The position numbers and the translations under genes were made by a program. The notes under the pieces are model-generated. The model searched no databases. It was not told the DNA's origin and saw only the letters and a list, made by a program, of their open reading frames with translations. A stretch of 34,446 bases of DNA from JBOHUC01 sp050733935 (lineage in GTDB: Bacteria > Eisenbacteria > RBG-16-71-46 > DASYSL01): positions 1 through 34,446 of the forward strand of contig JBOHUC010000186.1 of NCBI GenBank assembly GCA_050733935.1, in the 5' to 3' direction. Numbering within the stretch: the stretch's first letter is position 1; every line of letters begins with the position of its first letter. Shown piece after piece: positions 1 through 8,223 of the stretch.

Positions 1-159
1 GCGCACGGAGATCCAGAGCGGACCGATGAGATAGATCCCGAGCACGCCGAGCAGGATCGCAAACCCCGCCGGCAGGAACCGAAGCCCGAGTGCCACGATC
101 GCGATCCACAGCACGAGGCCGAGTCGCGCGGCCTGCACGCGTCCGCGTCCGGGCCGCAC
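1..159 (-). CDS. membrane protein of unknown function, C-terminus outside the window
   Basis: Reading the minus strand from a GTG at 159-157 gives a short basic, Arg-rich N-terminus, then a hydrophobic stretch (LGLVLWIAIVALGLRFLPAG) and a second one (FAILLGVLGIYLIGPLWI) that runs to the window edge. This looks like an integral membrane protein of at least two helices. The same frame stays open upstream into the end of gcvPB without an ATG, so the start is uncertain; GTG at 159 is the best-placed candidate, 59 bases after the gcvPB stop. Its position makes it a possible last gene of the gcv operon. I do not recognise the family, and only about 53 residues are visible. Confidence 0.4.
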   Translation of the reverse strand, partial: MRPGRGRVQAARLGLVLWIAIVALGLRFLPAGFAILLGVLGIYLIGPLWISVR

Positions 160-218
160 CGACCACGTCAGAGCGTCGGGTGCGCCCGGCGCGTCCGTCC
201 CCTTCGGCGCGCTTCCGT

Positions 219-1886
219 CTACGGCGTGTTCCAGGTGAGTCGAAGCTCCCGCGCCGCGCGGCCCTCGTCGAGGCGCGAAACCGGCGTGGTCCAGGGAGCC
301 CCGGTCACGATCGAAGGATTGGTCCGGGCTTCCTCGGCGATGCGCAACAGGACGTCCGCGAATAGATCGAGCGTGCGGAGAGTTTCGGTTTCGGTCGGCT
401 CGACCATGATCGCTTCCTCGACGATGAGCGGGAAGTACACGGTCGGCGCGTGAACGCCGAAGTCGAGCAGCCGCTTCGCGACGTCGGTCGTGCGCACGCC
501 GTGCTTCCTCAGATTGCGTCCGGAGACGACGAACTCGTGCATGCACGGGCGGTCGAACGGAACCTCGTACGCGCCCGCGACCTTCCGGAACAGGTAGTTC
601 GCGTTCAGGATCGCCTCGCGGCTCACTTCGGCGAGCCCGTCCGGCCCGAGTGAGCGGATGTACGCGTAGGCGCGCACGAGCACGCCGAAGTTGCCGAAGA
701 ACGAGTGCACGCGCCCGACGGCCTGCGGTTTGTCGCGCTCGCGCTCGATCCGGTAGCGATCACCCGCGGCCTTCGAAACGCGCGGCGTCGGCAGGAACGG
801 CTCGAGATGCGCGCGCACCGCAACCGGTCCCGCGCCGGGACCCCCGCCGCCGTGCGGCGTCGAGAACGTCTTGTGCAGGTTGAGGTGCATGAGGTCGAAT
901 ACCTTGCCCGGCTGTGCGAGGCCGACGAGCGCGTTGAAGTTCGCACCGTCGAGATAGAGCTGGGCGCCGGCAGCATGGATGAGCGCCGCTGCCTCCTCGA
1001 TCTGCGGCTCGAACATGCCGAGCGTCGAGGGCTGCGTGACCATGACCGCGGCGACATCGGGCCCGAGCGCCTTCCTCAGCTCGTCGAGATCGAGGTGGCC
1101 TTCCTTCGATTTGATTTCGACCACCTGCCAGCCGACTGCGTGCACGGAGGCCGGATTCGTGCCGTGCGCGGAATCCGGGACGAGCACTTTCGTGCGCTTC
1201 GTCTCGCCCTTCGACGCGAGATACGCGCGCACGAGGAGCATTCCCGTGAATTCGCCCTGCGCGCCGGCGGCGGGCTGGAGCGTGACCGCATCGAAGCCCG
1301 TGATCGCGGCGAGATGGCGCTCGAGCCACCACATGAGCTCGAGCGCACCCTGCACGCCCTCTTCGGGCGTGAACGGATGCGCGAGCGCCATGCCGGGCAG
1401 GAACGCGAGCTCGTCGTTGATCTTCGGGTTGTGCTTCATGGTGCACGACCCGAGCGGGTAGATGCCCTTGTCGAGGTGATGATTGAGCGTCGAGAGACGC
1501 GTGAAATGACGGATCACTTCGGGCTCGCTCACTTCCGGAAGCGCGGCCTTCTCCTTCCGGATCGCCCACGCAGGAAGCGCATCGGCGAATGCCACGGTCG
1601 GGACGTCGCTCTTGGGAAGGCGCACACCGCGATGTCCCGGCACCGAGAGCTCGGAGAGGAGCGGCTCGACGATCCCGGGCGGCACCGGCGGGAGCACGGG
1701 CGATCCGGCGGGCGGAAGGCCCTCGAGCGCGCCCGGGGGCGGTACACCGGCGGCGGCGGAGCCGACGGGGATTCCAACCGTCCCAGAAGACTCGGATCCT
1801 GCCGCACCACCTGGGTTGCGCGCCTGCGCAGCACCGGACTGAACGGACGGCGTCGCCGGACGGGGCGTTTCGGTCTCGGGCGTCAC
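219..1886 (-). CDS. gcvPB: glycine dehydrogenase (aminomethyl-transferring) subunit 2, P-protein beta
   Basis: This is the C-terminal half of the split P-protein. With GcvPA it decarboxylates glycine on PLP and passes the aminomethyl group to lipoyl-GcvH. The PLP lysine lies in NLHKTFSTPHGGGG (K339 from the GTG start), followed by the glycine-rich loop; SVPGHRGVRLP and GIYPLGSCTMKHNPK are family hallmarks. The GTG start (1886-1884) overlaps the gcvPA stop as GTGA, so the two subunits are translationally coupled. The product is 555 residues, longer than the usual roughly 480-500. The excess is a Pro/Ala/Gly-rich, probably disordered N-terminal tail of about 70 residues before the conserved region begins near residue 73. 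An open frame continues upstream to 2642 but only shadows gcvPA. Identification is firm; the start is slightly less so because of the tail. Confidence 0.95.
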   Translation of the reverse strand: MTPETETPRPATPSVQSGAAQARNPGGAAGSESSGTVGIPVGSAAAGVPPPGALEGLPPAGSPVLPPVPPGIVEPLLSELSVPGHRGVRLPKSDVPTVAFADALPAWAIRKEKAALPEVSEPEVIRHFTRLSTLNHHLDKGIYPLGSCTMKHNPKINDELAFLPGMALAHPFTPEEGVQGALELMWWLERHLAAITGFDAVTLQPAAGAQGEFTGMLLVRAYLASKGETKRTKVLVPDSAHGTNPASVHAVGWQVVEIKSKEGHLDLDELRKALGPDVAAVMVTQPSTLGMFEPQIEEAAALIHAAGAQLYLDGANFNALVGLAQPGKVFDLMHLNLHKTFSTPHGGGGPGAGPVAVRAHLEPFLPTPRVSKAAGDRYRIERERDKPQAVGRVHSFFGNFGVLVRAYAYIRSLGPDGLAEVSREAILNANYLFRKVAGAYEVPFDRPCMHEFVVSGRNLRKHGVRTTDVAKRLLDFGVHAPTVYFPLIVEEAIMVEPTETETLRTLDLFADVLLRIAEEARTNPSIVTGAPWTTPVSRLDEGRAARELRLTWNTP

Positions 1887-3256
1887 GCGCGCCCCCCCTT
1901 TCCGCCGGCGCCCACGGCGCGCGCGAGCGCGTCGGCCCAGCCGTCGATCTCGGTCTTCGTTCGCTTCTCGGTCGCCGCGACGAGGAGCACGTCCTTCGTC
2001 GCGTCCCCGAGCACGGCACCGTCCACGCCGAGCAGGAATCCCGAATCGCGTCCGCGTCGCACCGCTTCGGCCGCCGTCGTGCCCGCAGGCAGGCGAAGCG
2101 CGACTTCGCGGACGAACGGTCCGCTGAACGCAGGGTTCACGCCCGCGACTTCGCGCGCGCGCTGCGATGCGTAATGGGTCTTCTGGAAGCACAGTGTCGC
2201 AACGTCGACGAGCCCCTCTTTTCCGAGGAGGGCCAGGTCGATCGTGTTCATGAGCGCGATCAGACCCTGGTTCGTACAGATGTTCGACGTCGCCTTCTCG
2301 CGCCGGATGTGCTGCTCGCGCGTCTGGAGCGTGAGCACGAACCCACGCCGGCCGTGGCCGTCCACCGTCTGCCCGACGATACGGCCGGGAAAGCGGCGCA
2401 CGAACTCCTTCCGTCCGGCGAAGAAGCCGCACGCGGGCCCGCCGTAGGAGATCGGTGCACCCAGCGACTGCGCTTCGCCGACGCACAGATCGGCACCGAG
2501 CTCGCCGGGCGGCGTGAGGATCGCAAGCGCGACCGGATCGGAGACGACGACCGCGAGCGCGCCGGCGGACTTCGCGGCCGCGCACAGCGCGCTCACGTCC
2601 TCGAGCGCGCCCAGGAAGTTCGGGTACTGGAAGATGAGACACGCGGCGTCGCCGTCGAGCACCGTCTGGACGGCTTCGACGCCGGTCGTCGCGGTTTCCT
2701 TGTCGAACGCGACGTGCCGCACGTGGTCGGATCCCATGAACGTGCGGAGAGCACCTTCGTAGTGCGGATGGAGCGCGCCCGCGACCACGATCCCCTTGCG
2801 GCCGGTCTGGTTGCGCGCAAGGTAGGCGGCTTCGACGACCGCAGACGCACCGTCGTAGACCGAGGCGTTCGCGACCGGCAAGCCGGTCAGGGCGGCGATC
2901 ATGCTCTGGAATTCGAAGATGACCTGGAGCGTGCCCTGCGCGACCTCGGGCTGGTACGGCGTGTACGCGGTCATGAACTCGGAGCGCAGCGCGACCCGCG
3001 GCAGGGCACTCGGAATGTAGTGGTCGTACATCCCGCCGCCCAGGAACGACGGCATCTCGCGCGCGGCGTCGTTCTTCGCGGCGAGCGCGCCGATCTCGGC
3101 GCGCAGCTCGAGCTCGGTCGCGGCCGGCGGCACGTCGAGCGCGCCGTGGAGCCGGAGCGCGTCGGGCATGTCCTCGAGCAGATCCTCGAATTCCTTCGCT
3201 CCGAGGAACGCGAGCATCTTCGCCCGTTCCTCGGCACTCCGACCGACGTAGCTCAA
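1883..3256 (-). CDS. gcvPA: glycine dehydrogenase (aminomethyl-transferring) subunit 1, P-protein alpha
   Basis: This is the N-terminal half of the split P-protein of the glycine cleavage system, 457 residues, a normal length. The start MSYVGRSAEERAKML matches the usual GcvPA opening. MPSFLGGGMYDHYIPSALP and YTPYQPEVAQGTLQVIFEFQ are characteristic segments, as is SYGGPACGFFA later. The start codon is TTG (3256-3254), chosen because the family alignment begins there and a GAGG lies about 9 bases upstream; the next Met is residue 14, inside the conserved region. It begins 10 bases after the gcvH stop, and its TGA overlaps the gcvPB GTG. GcvPA has the fold of a type I PLP enzyme but normally lacks the PLP lysine, which is in GcvPB. 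Confidence 0.96.
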   Translation of the reverse strand: MSYVGRSAEERAKMLAFLGAKEFEDLLEDMPDALRLHGALDVPPAATELELRAEIGALAAKNDAAREMPSFLGGGMYDHYIPSALPRVALRSEFMTAYTPYQPEVAQGTLQVIFEFQSMIAALTGLPVANASVYDGASAVVEAAYLARNQTGRKGIVVAGALHPHYEGALRTFMGSDHVRHVAFDKETATTGVEAVQTVLDGDAACLIFQYPNFLGALEDVSALCAAAKSAGALAVVVSDPVALAILTPPGELGADLCVGEAQSLGAPISYGGPACGFFAGRKEFVRRFPGRIVGQTVDGHGRRGFVLTLQTREQHIRREKATSNICTNQGLIALMNTIDLALLGKEGLVDVATLCFQKTHYASQRAREVAGVNPAFSGPFVREVALRLPAGTTAAEAVRRGRDSGFLLGVDGAVLGDATKDVLLVAATEKRTKTEIDGWADALARAVGAGGKGGRA

Positions 3257-3266
3257 GTGGGGATCC

Positions 3267-3662
3267 TCACGCGTGGAGCCCTTCGACGTGCGCGGCGTAA
3301 TCGGTCGCGGTCATCAAGGAATTCACGTCGGCGGGATTCTTGGGGCGGAGCTTGATCATCCAGCCGCCCTCGTACGGTGCCTGGTTCACGAGTGCGGGCT
3401 GATCCGCGAGGGCGGCGTTCACCTCGACGACCTCGCCGCCGATCGGGGCATAGAGATCACTCACGGTCTTCACGGCCTCGATGACGCCGAACGCCTCGCC
3501 GGCCTCGACCTTCTTGCCGGGCGACGGGAGCTCGACGAACACGACGTCGCCGAGCTGATCCTGCGCGTAGTGGGTGATGCCGACGATGAGAAGATCACCG
3601 TCGGTCTTCGCCCACTCGTGGTCCTTCGTATAGCGGAGTCCTTCGGGCGTCGTGCTCGTCAT
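3267..3662 (-). CDS. gcvH: glycine cleavage system H protein (lipoyl carrier)
   Basis: This 131-residue protein carries the lipoyl arm that shuttles the aminomethyl intermediate between the P, T and L proteins. LRYTKDHEWAKTDGDLLIVG is the standard N-terminal motif, and the lipoylation site is EAVKTVSDLYAP (K65). The family more often has ESVKAASD, so AVKT is a mild variant with the lysine kept. The start is ATG at 3662 with an AGGA-type ribosome site a few bases upstream. The open frame continues another 52 codons upstream, but that stretch overlaps the end of gcvT and is not H-protein-like. It lies between gcvT (28-base gap) and gcvPA (10-base gap). No lipoate synthase, ligase or L-protein gene is visible here. 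Confidence 0.96.
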   Translation of the reverse strand: MTSTTPEGLRYTKDHEWAKTDGDLLIVGITHYAQDQLGDVVFVELPSPGKKVEAGEAFGVIEAVKTVSDLYAPIGGEVVEVNAALADQPALVNQAPYEGGWMIKLRPKNPADVNSLMTATDYAAHVEGLHA

Positions 3663-3690
3663 GGGCGTCCTTTCCGCGATGGCCTTGTCT

Positions 3691-4788
3691 TCAGCGATGA
3701 CTGGCTTCGGTGTAGAACGGCCGGGGCACGACGCGCGCGGGAAGCGCGGTCGCGCCGGAGCGCACGTTGCATTCGCTGCCGTTCGCCGCCCCCGATGTGG
3801 GAACGTACGCGAGCGCAATGCTTTTTCCGAGCGTGGGCGACGACGTGCCGCTCGTCACCTTGCCCACGGCGTCATCGGCCCGCACGACTTCCCATCCCTG
3901 GCGCGCCACGCGCGGCGAGAGAACCTCGAGGCCGACGAGCTTGCGCGTGAGGCCTTTCGCTTTCGCCGCCTCGAGCGCTGCTTTCCCGACGAACTCGGGC
4001 TTGTCGAGCTTGACCGTCCAGCCGAGGCCTGCTTCGAGCGGGTGCGTCGTCTCGTCGATGTCGTTTCCGTAGAGGCAGTACGCCATCTCGAGCCGGAGCG
4101 TGTCGCGCGCGCCGAGACCGATCGGCTGGAGCCCGACCTTCGCACCCACCTTGAACAGCTCATCCCAGACGCGCTCGCCTTCGGCCGCGTCGAAGTAGAG
4201 CTCGAAGCCGTCCTCGCCCGTGTAGCCCGTGCGCGAGAACACCATGGGCGTGCCCCAGAGATTGACGCCGGTGAAACGGTAGTAGCCGAGATCGAGTGCG
4301 GCAGGCGGCACGAGACCCTGGAAGATCTCGGCGGCGCGCGGACCCTGGATCGCGAGCTGGGCGACGCGATCCGAGACGTTCTCGAGCCGGACGTCGAGGC
4401 CCTGGGCAACGTCGTTCGCCCATTGCCAGTCCTTCTCGATGTTCGCGGCGTTCACGACCAGCATGTAGCGGTCTTCGAACTTGTAGGCGAGGAGGTCGTC
4501 GACGATGCCGCCGTCGGGTTTGCACATCGGCGTGTAGACCGCCTGCCCGACCTCCGCACCGGCGACCCGGTTCGTGACCAAGCGGTCGACGTACGTCCCG
4601 GCGTCGGGTCCGCGGACCTCGAACTCGCCCATGTGGGAGACGTCGAAGACCCCCGCCGAAGTCCGGACCTGGCGGTGCTCCTGAAGGATGCCCGCGTAGG
4701 AGATGGGCATCAGAAACCCTGCGAACTCAACGAGTTTGGCGCCGGCCCTCTTGTGACACTCGAGGAAGGGCGTGGTCAGCGTGGTCAC
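3691..4788 (-). CDS. gcvT: glycine cleavage system T protein, aminomethyltransferase
   Basis: GcvT moves the aminomethyl carbon from H-protein to tetrahydrofolate, releasing ammonia and forming 5,10-methylene-THF. The product is 365 residues, a normal length. Family motifs in order are TPFLECHKRAGAKLVEFAG, GVFDVSHMGEFEVRG, TPMCKPDGGIVDDLL (the catalytic Asp is one of the pair at 97-98), TGYTGEDGFELY and LGARDTLRLEMAYCLYGND. The start is GTG at 4788-4786 with GGAG five to six bases upstream. It is the first gene of gcvT-gcvH-gcvPA-gcvPB. A 183-base gap separates it from the next upstream gene, so the gcv genes may have their own promoter. Confidence 0.96.
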   Translation of the reverse strand: MTTLTTPFLECHKRAGAKLVEFAGFLMPISYAGILQEHRQVRTSAGVFDVSHMGEFEVRGPDAGTYVDRLVTNRVAGAEVGQAVYTPMCKPDGGIVDDLLAYKFEDRYMLVVNAANIEKDWQWANDVAQGLDVRLENVSDRVAQLAIQGPRAAEIFQGLVPPAALDLGYYRFTGVNLWGTPMVFSRTGYTGEDGFELYFDAAEGERVWDELFKVGAKVGLQPIGLGARDTLRLEMAYCLYGNDIDETTHPLEAGLGWTVKLDKPEFVGKAALEAAKAKGLTRKLVGLEVLSPRVARQGWEVVRADDAVGKVTSGTSSPTLGKSIALAYVPTSGAANGSECNVRSGATALPARVVPRPFYTEASHR

Positions 4789-4863
4789 GGGATCTCCGGG
4801 AATCGACGGGCTTGTGCGAGGAGGCTTTGGGCCGTCGTGAAAATCGTCACAAGGCTTGGCCGG

Positions 4864-4892
4864 ACACTAGCATGCGGTCCCGGTGGCCGCAA
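4864..4892 (-). promoter_or_regulatory. possible weak sigma70-type promoter upstream of gcvT
   Basis: On the minus strand TTGCGG (4892-4887) is followed after 17 bases by TAGTGT (4869-4864). Each hexamer matches only 3 of 6 consensus bases. The predicted start of transcription would leave a leader of about 70 bases before the gcvT GTG. It is the only reasonable candidate I see in the 183-base gap 4789-4971, and it remains weak. No glycine riboswitch is visible in this gap. Confidence 0.22.
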
Positions 4893-4971
4893 GACGGTGG
4901 CCCTTCCGGCCCGTTGAGCGGGTCGTGGCGGTCGGCGTCCCCGGACTCCTGTGCAGAAGGTTGCCACGGAA

Positions 4972-5805
4972 TCATTGCCCGGTTCTGCCCGCTCTCTCTT
5001 CGTGCTCCCGTCGGCGCAGCAGAAGGAGAGAATCGCCGGGAAACGCCTCGAGCGCGAGATCCGAAAGCTCGCGCCACACTGCATCGGCATCACCTCGCGC
5101 CCGATAGTCGTTCGGCCCGCGAAGAAGCACGTTATCGCAGACCGTGCACACGAGGACCGCGCTCGGTCCGTCGAGAGTGGAATACAACGCCCCAAAGTTC
5201 GGGACGAACTCGCACATCTTGCGCACCCCGAGTGGTTCTCCTTGGTTCCAGGTCTCCCTTCGCAGCAGGAGATCCAGAAACCGGTTCGACCAGTCAGCAC
5301 TCGGCGGAGTCCGTCGTTGCGCGACCTCCCATCCGAAAACGAGCTTTTCCGTGCTCCGTCCGGATCGCTCGCCATAGAAGCCCGATAGACGGACGGCATG
5401 GATCGGAACCGCGTCCCGCAAGGACTCGATGCGGAGCGTATCTGGCATGACGAAGTCCCCGGGACCCACAACGAGCGTTGAGACGAGTCGGAGTTCCACG
5501 AACGTCGTCTCGCCCGAACGCACGATGACCGAGTCGGTCGCGGCCCAGTAGCCCGGAATCAAAGCACGCACCTCATAAGCTCTCGGCGAGACGTTTCGGA
5601 TCAGGAAACGTCCGAGGCTGTCGCACGCTGCCCCAATTCGGGTTCCACGCAGGTTGACATTCGCATGCGCGGCGGGCGCCGTTCCCCAGAGGACGCGCCC
5701 CGCGACCGAGCCTGTGGCGACACTTTCGTGTGGAGGTGTTGCGTCTTCGGAAACCGCGATCAGGAGCGCGAGCGCGAGCCGGGTGGCTTGAGGGAAGTCT
5801 GGCAT
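4972..5805 (-). CDS. hypothetical protein with carboxypeptidase-regulatory-like domain, probably exported
   Basis: This is a 277-residue protein. A short hydrophobic segment near the N-terminus (residues 10-18) may be a weak signal sequence. Residues about 32-108 (SVAGRVLWGTA ... CDSLGRFLIRNVSPRAYEVRALIPGYWA ... FVELRLV) have the pattern of a CarboxypepD_reg-like beta-sandwich domain, common in exported and outer-membrane proteins of FCB-type bacteria. The rest I do not recognise; it has a Cys cluster (C-F-V-P, then VCTVC about 20 residues later) and a charged C-terminus. Its ATG lies 4 bases after the kbl stop, so it is probably co-translated with kbl. It sits between the threonine and glycine halves of an otherwise coherent pathway cluster, where no exported protein is expected. 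Its base composition looks somewhat less G+C-rich than its neighbours. Function unknown. Confidence 0.72.
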   Translation of the reverse strand: MPDFPQATRLALALLIAVSEDATPPHESVATGSVAGRVLWGTAPAAHANVNLRGTRIGAACDSLGRFLIRNVSPRAYEVRALIPGYWAATDSVIVRSGETTFVELRLVSTLVVGPGDFVMPDTLRIESLRDAVPIHAVRLSGFYGERSGRSTEKLVFGWEVAQRRTPPSADWSNRFLDLLLRRETWNQGEPLGVRKMCEFVPNFGALYSTLDGPSAVLVCTVCDNVLLRGPNDYRARGDADAVWRELSDLALEAFPGDSLLLLRRREHEERAGRTGQ

Positions 5806-5809
5806 CCGG

Positions 5810-7018
5810 CTAGACGCCGGCGGCTTTGAGGACCCCGAGTTCCTTCCCGACCCGGGCGAACGCGTCGAGCGCGCGATCGAGGTGGGCGCGCTCGTGGCCC
5901 GCGGAGATCTGGACGCGGATGCGCGCGAGGCCCTTCGGCACGACCGGATACGAGAAGCCGATCACGTAGATGCCCTCGTCGAGCAGACGGCGCGCGAAGT
6001 CGTGCGTGCGCCGCTCGTCGTAGAGCATGATCGGCACGATCGGGTGCACGCCCGGCTTCACTTCGAAGCCCGCGGCCGTGAGCCCCTCCCGGAAGTGCTT
6101 CGTGTTGGCCTCGAGCTTGTCGCGGAGCGCGGTCGTCTCGTCGAGCATCGCGAACACGGCAAGCGAAGCGCCAACGATCGAGGGCATGAGCGTGTTCGAG
6201 AAGAGATAGGGCCGCGAGCGCTGGCGCAGGAGCTCGATGATCGGCCCCCGCCCCGCGGTGAAGCCGCCGGACGCGCCACCCAGGGCCTTTCCGAGCGTTC
6301 CCGTGATGATGTCGACTTTCCCGAGCACCCCGCAGTGCTCGGTCGCTCCCCGCCCCGTCTTCCCCAGGAACCCGGTCGCGTGGCAGTCGTCCACCATGAC
6401 GAGCGCCTTGTGGATCTCGGCCAGAGCCACGATGCCCGCGAGGTCGGCGACCGTGCCGTCCATCGAGAACACGCCATCGGTTGCGATCAGCTTGTGGCGG
6501 ACGCCCTTTGCGTCCGCTTCCGTGAGGCAGCGCGAGAGGTCCGCGAGATCGTTGTTCTTGTAGCGCCAGCGCTGCGCCTTGCACAGGCGGACGCCGTCGA
6601 TGATCGAAGCATGATTGAGCTCGTCGGAGATGATCGCATCCTCTTCCCCGAGAAGCGGCTCGAACACGCCACCGTTCGCGTCAAAGCAGGCCGCGTACAG
6701 GATCGCGTCGTCCACGCCAAGGAACTTCGCGATCGTTTGTTCGAGCTCCTTGTGGATGTCCTGCGTCCCGCAGATGAAGCGCACCGAGGACATGCCGTAG
6801 CCGTGGCGATCGAGCGCCTCGTGAGCGGCCGCGATCACGCGCGGATGGCTCGAGAGCCCAAGGTAATTGTTCGCGCAGAAATTGAGCACGCGCCGGCCGT
6901 CGGCGAGCGTGATCTCCGCCCCCTGGGGGCTTGCGATCACGCGCTCGTCCTTGGCGAGACCCGCGGCACGGATCTCCTCGAGGGTCTTTTCGATCTGGGG
7001 TCGGATGCCGGCGTCCAC
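5810..7018 (-). CDS. kbl: glycine C-acetyltransferase (2-amino-3-ketobutyrate CoA ligase)
   Basis: Kbl cleaves 2-amino-3-ketobutyrate with CoA to glycine and acetyl-CoA, the second step of threonine catabolism by the Tdh pathway. It is a 402-residue alpha-oxoamine synthase-type PLP enzyme of normal length. NFCANNYLGLSSHP, HGYGMSSVRFICGTQ, SDELNHASIIDG, VDDCHATGFLG (PLP-contacting Asp and His) and TGTLGKALGG with the PLP lysine K244 are all present. The substrate-specific segments fit Kbl better than BioF or HemA, and adjacency to tdh supports this. The GTG start has GAGG about 9 bases upstream. It follows tdh by 25 bases, and its stop is 4 bases before the next gene. Confidence 0.95.
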   Translation of the reverse strand: MDAGIRPQIEKTLEEIRAAGLAKDERVIASPQGAEITLADGRRVLNFCANNYLGLSSHPRVIAAAHEALDRHGYGMSSVRFICGTQDIHKELEQTIAKFLGVDDAILYAACFDANGGVFEPLLGEEDAIISDELNHASIIDGVRLCKAQRWRYKNNDLADLSRCLTEADAKGVRHKLIATDGVFSMDGTVADLAGIVALAEIHKALVMVDDCHATGFLGKTGRGATEHCGVLGKVDIITGTLGKALGGASGGFTAGRGPIIELLRQRSRPYLFSNTLMPSIVGASLAVFAMLDETTALRDKLEANTKHFREGLTAAGFEVKPGVHPIVPIMLYDERRTHDFARRLLDEGIYVIGFSYPVVPKGLARIRVQISAGHERAHLDRALDAFARVGKELGVLKAAGV

Positions 7019-7043
7019 GGTCCTTGTCCTCAGCCTCTAAGGG

Positions 7044-8171
7044 TCATCGCGAGTGCGCCGGGGTCTCGGCAGCGGGCGCGCGGCCCACGCTGGCAGCCGC
7101 GGCGGCGACGGCGGGCAGCACGCCGAGCGCGGCCGTCTCACCCCACGGCACGAGCACGATCTTCCCCGCTTCGCCGCTCTTCAACTGTTTCATGGCATTT
7201 GCATAGTCGTCGATCGCCATCACATGCGTGATCGCGGGCCGGATGTCGAGCCGCCCCGAGGTGAGGAGCTCGTTCATCTGCCGCCACGTCTGGAACATGA
7301 GCCGCCCGTTGATCCCCTGCACGGTCACGCCCTTGAAGATGACGAGCCGCGTGACGTCGAGCTCGAACGAATCGGACGGGAGGCCGAGGAGCGACATGCG
7401 CCCGGCGTTTCGAAGTGCTTCGAGTCCCTCGCGGATCGCGCGCGGGGCACCCGACATCTCGAGGACGACGTCTACACCGCGTCCCTCGGTCACGTCGCGC
7501 GTCCGCGTGACGAAGTCTTCTTTCGCGGAGTTGATCACGACGTCGGCGCCGATCCGCTTGGCGAGCTCGAGGCGGTACGGGTTCACGTCGCTCGCGATGA
7601 TGGGCCCGGCGCCGCACGCGCGCGCGACCGCGATCGAGAAGAGACCGATCGGTCCGCAGCCCGTGACGGCGGCCGAACAGCCCGCGATCTCTCCCGCGAG
7701 CACCGTGTGCACGGCGTTCCCGAGCGGCTCGAACGCCGCCGCGACCTCGAGCGGCGTCCCCGGCGGAACCGGCCAGCAGTTCCGGGCCGGGACGGCGATG
7801 AACTCCGCGTAGGCACCGCTCCGGTCGACGCCGATGATCTGGACCCGCTCGCACACGTGCATGAGCCCGCGGCGACAGAGATGGCACGTGCCGTCCGCGA
7901 CGTGCGTTTCGACCGCGACCAGGTCGCCAACCTTGAGACCATCGGCCTTCGAGCCGAGCGCGACCACTTCTCCGACGAGCTCGTGGCCGAAGATGAGCGG
8001 CGGATGGATGCGGCTCTGGGACCAGCGGTCCCAGCCGTAAATGTGGAGGTCGGTCCCACAGACGGCGACCCGGCGCACGCGCAGGACAACTTCGTCACTT
8101 TGCGGCGTCGGGTCGGGGACGGTGAGGATCTCCGCTCCGGGGGCAGGACGTGTCTTGACGAGCGCTTTCAT
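7044..8171 (-). CDS. tdh: L-threonine 3-dehydrogenase, zinc-dependent MDR family
   Basis: Tdh oxidises L-threonine with NAD+ to 2-amino-3-ketobutyrate, which Kbl then cleaves. The catalytic zinc ligands are in place (C38 in VAVCGTDLHIYGWD, H63-E64 in FGHELVG), as are the nucleotide-binding GCGPIG (residues 171-176) and the FEPLGNAVHT segment. The structural zinc lobe has C96, C99 and C107, but the first ligand position, normally Cys, is Asp (D93). The product is 375 residues against about 341 in E. coli; the excess is an Ala/Pro-rich tail after residue 342. The start is ATG at 8171. An in-frame extension to 8291 is rejected because it is Arg/Pro-rich, overlaps the end of uvrA, and the family starts with MKAL. 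Confidence 0.95.
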   Translation of the reverse strand: MKALVKTRPAPGAEILTVPDPTPQSDEVVLRVRRVAVCGTDLHIYGWDRWSQSRIHPPLIFGHELVGEVVALGSKADGLKVGDLVAVETHVADGTCHLCRRGLMHVCERVQIIGVDRSGAYAEFIAVPARNCWPVPPGTPLEVAAAFEPLGNAVHTVLAGEIAGCSAAVTGCGPIGLFSIAVARACGAGPIIASDVNPYRLELAKRIGADVVINSAKEDFVTRTRDVTEGRGVDVVLEMSGAPRAIREGLEALRNAGRMSLLGLPSDSFELDVTRLVIFKGVTVQGINGRLMFQTWRQMNELLTSGRLDIRPAITHVMAIDDYANAMKQLKSGEAGKIVLVPWGETAALGVLPAVAAAAASVGRAPAAETPAHSR

Positions 8172-8223
8172 CGGACGTTCGGGGCTCCTCCGCGGCGGCT
8201 CAAAGGGACACTCAAACGGACGC

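Noticed and set aside
705..2174. Long plus-strand open frames over gcv genes, and 15202-17391 over the permeases
   Set aside because: They are Arg/Glu/His-rich antisense frames typical of G+C-rich genes, and the minus-strand products are recognisable families.
1887..2642. Long upstream extension of gcvPB (807-residue open frame)
   Set aside because: The extension is Arg-rich and lies entirely over gcvPA in another frame; the GTGA overlap gives a better start at 1886.
4789..4971. Glycine riboswitch upstream of gcvT
   Set aside because: I compared the leader with the tandem glycine aptamer consensus and saw neither the conserved purine-rich core nor the CTCTCAGG-like segment. There is only a 6-bp CGACGG/CCGTCG pairing near the start codon.
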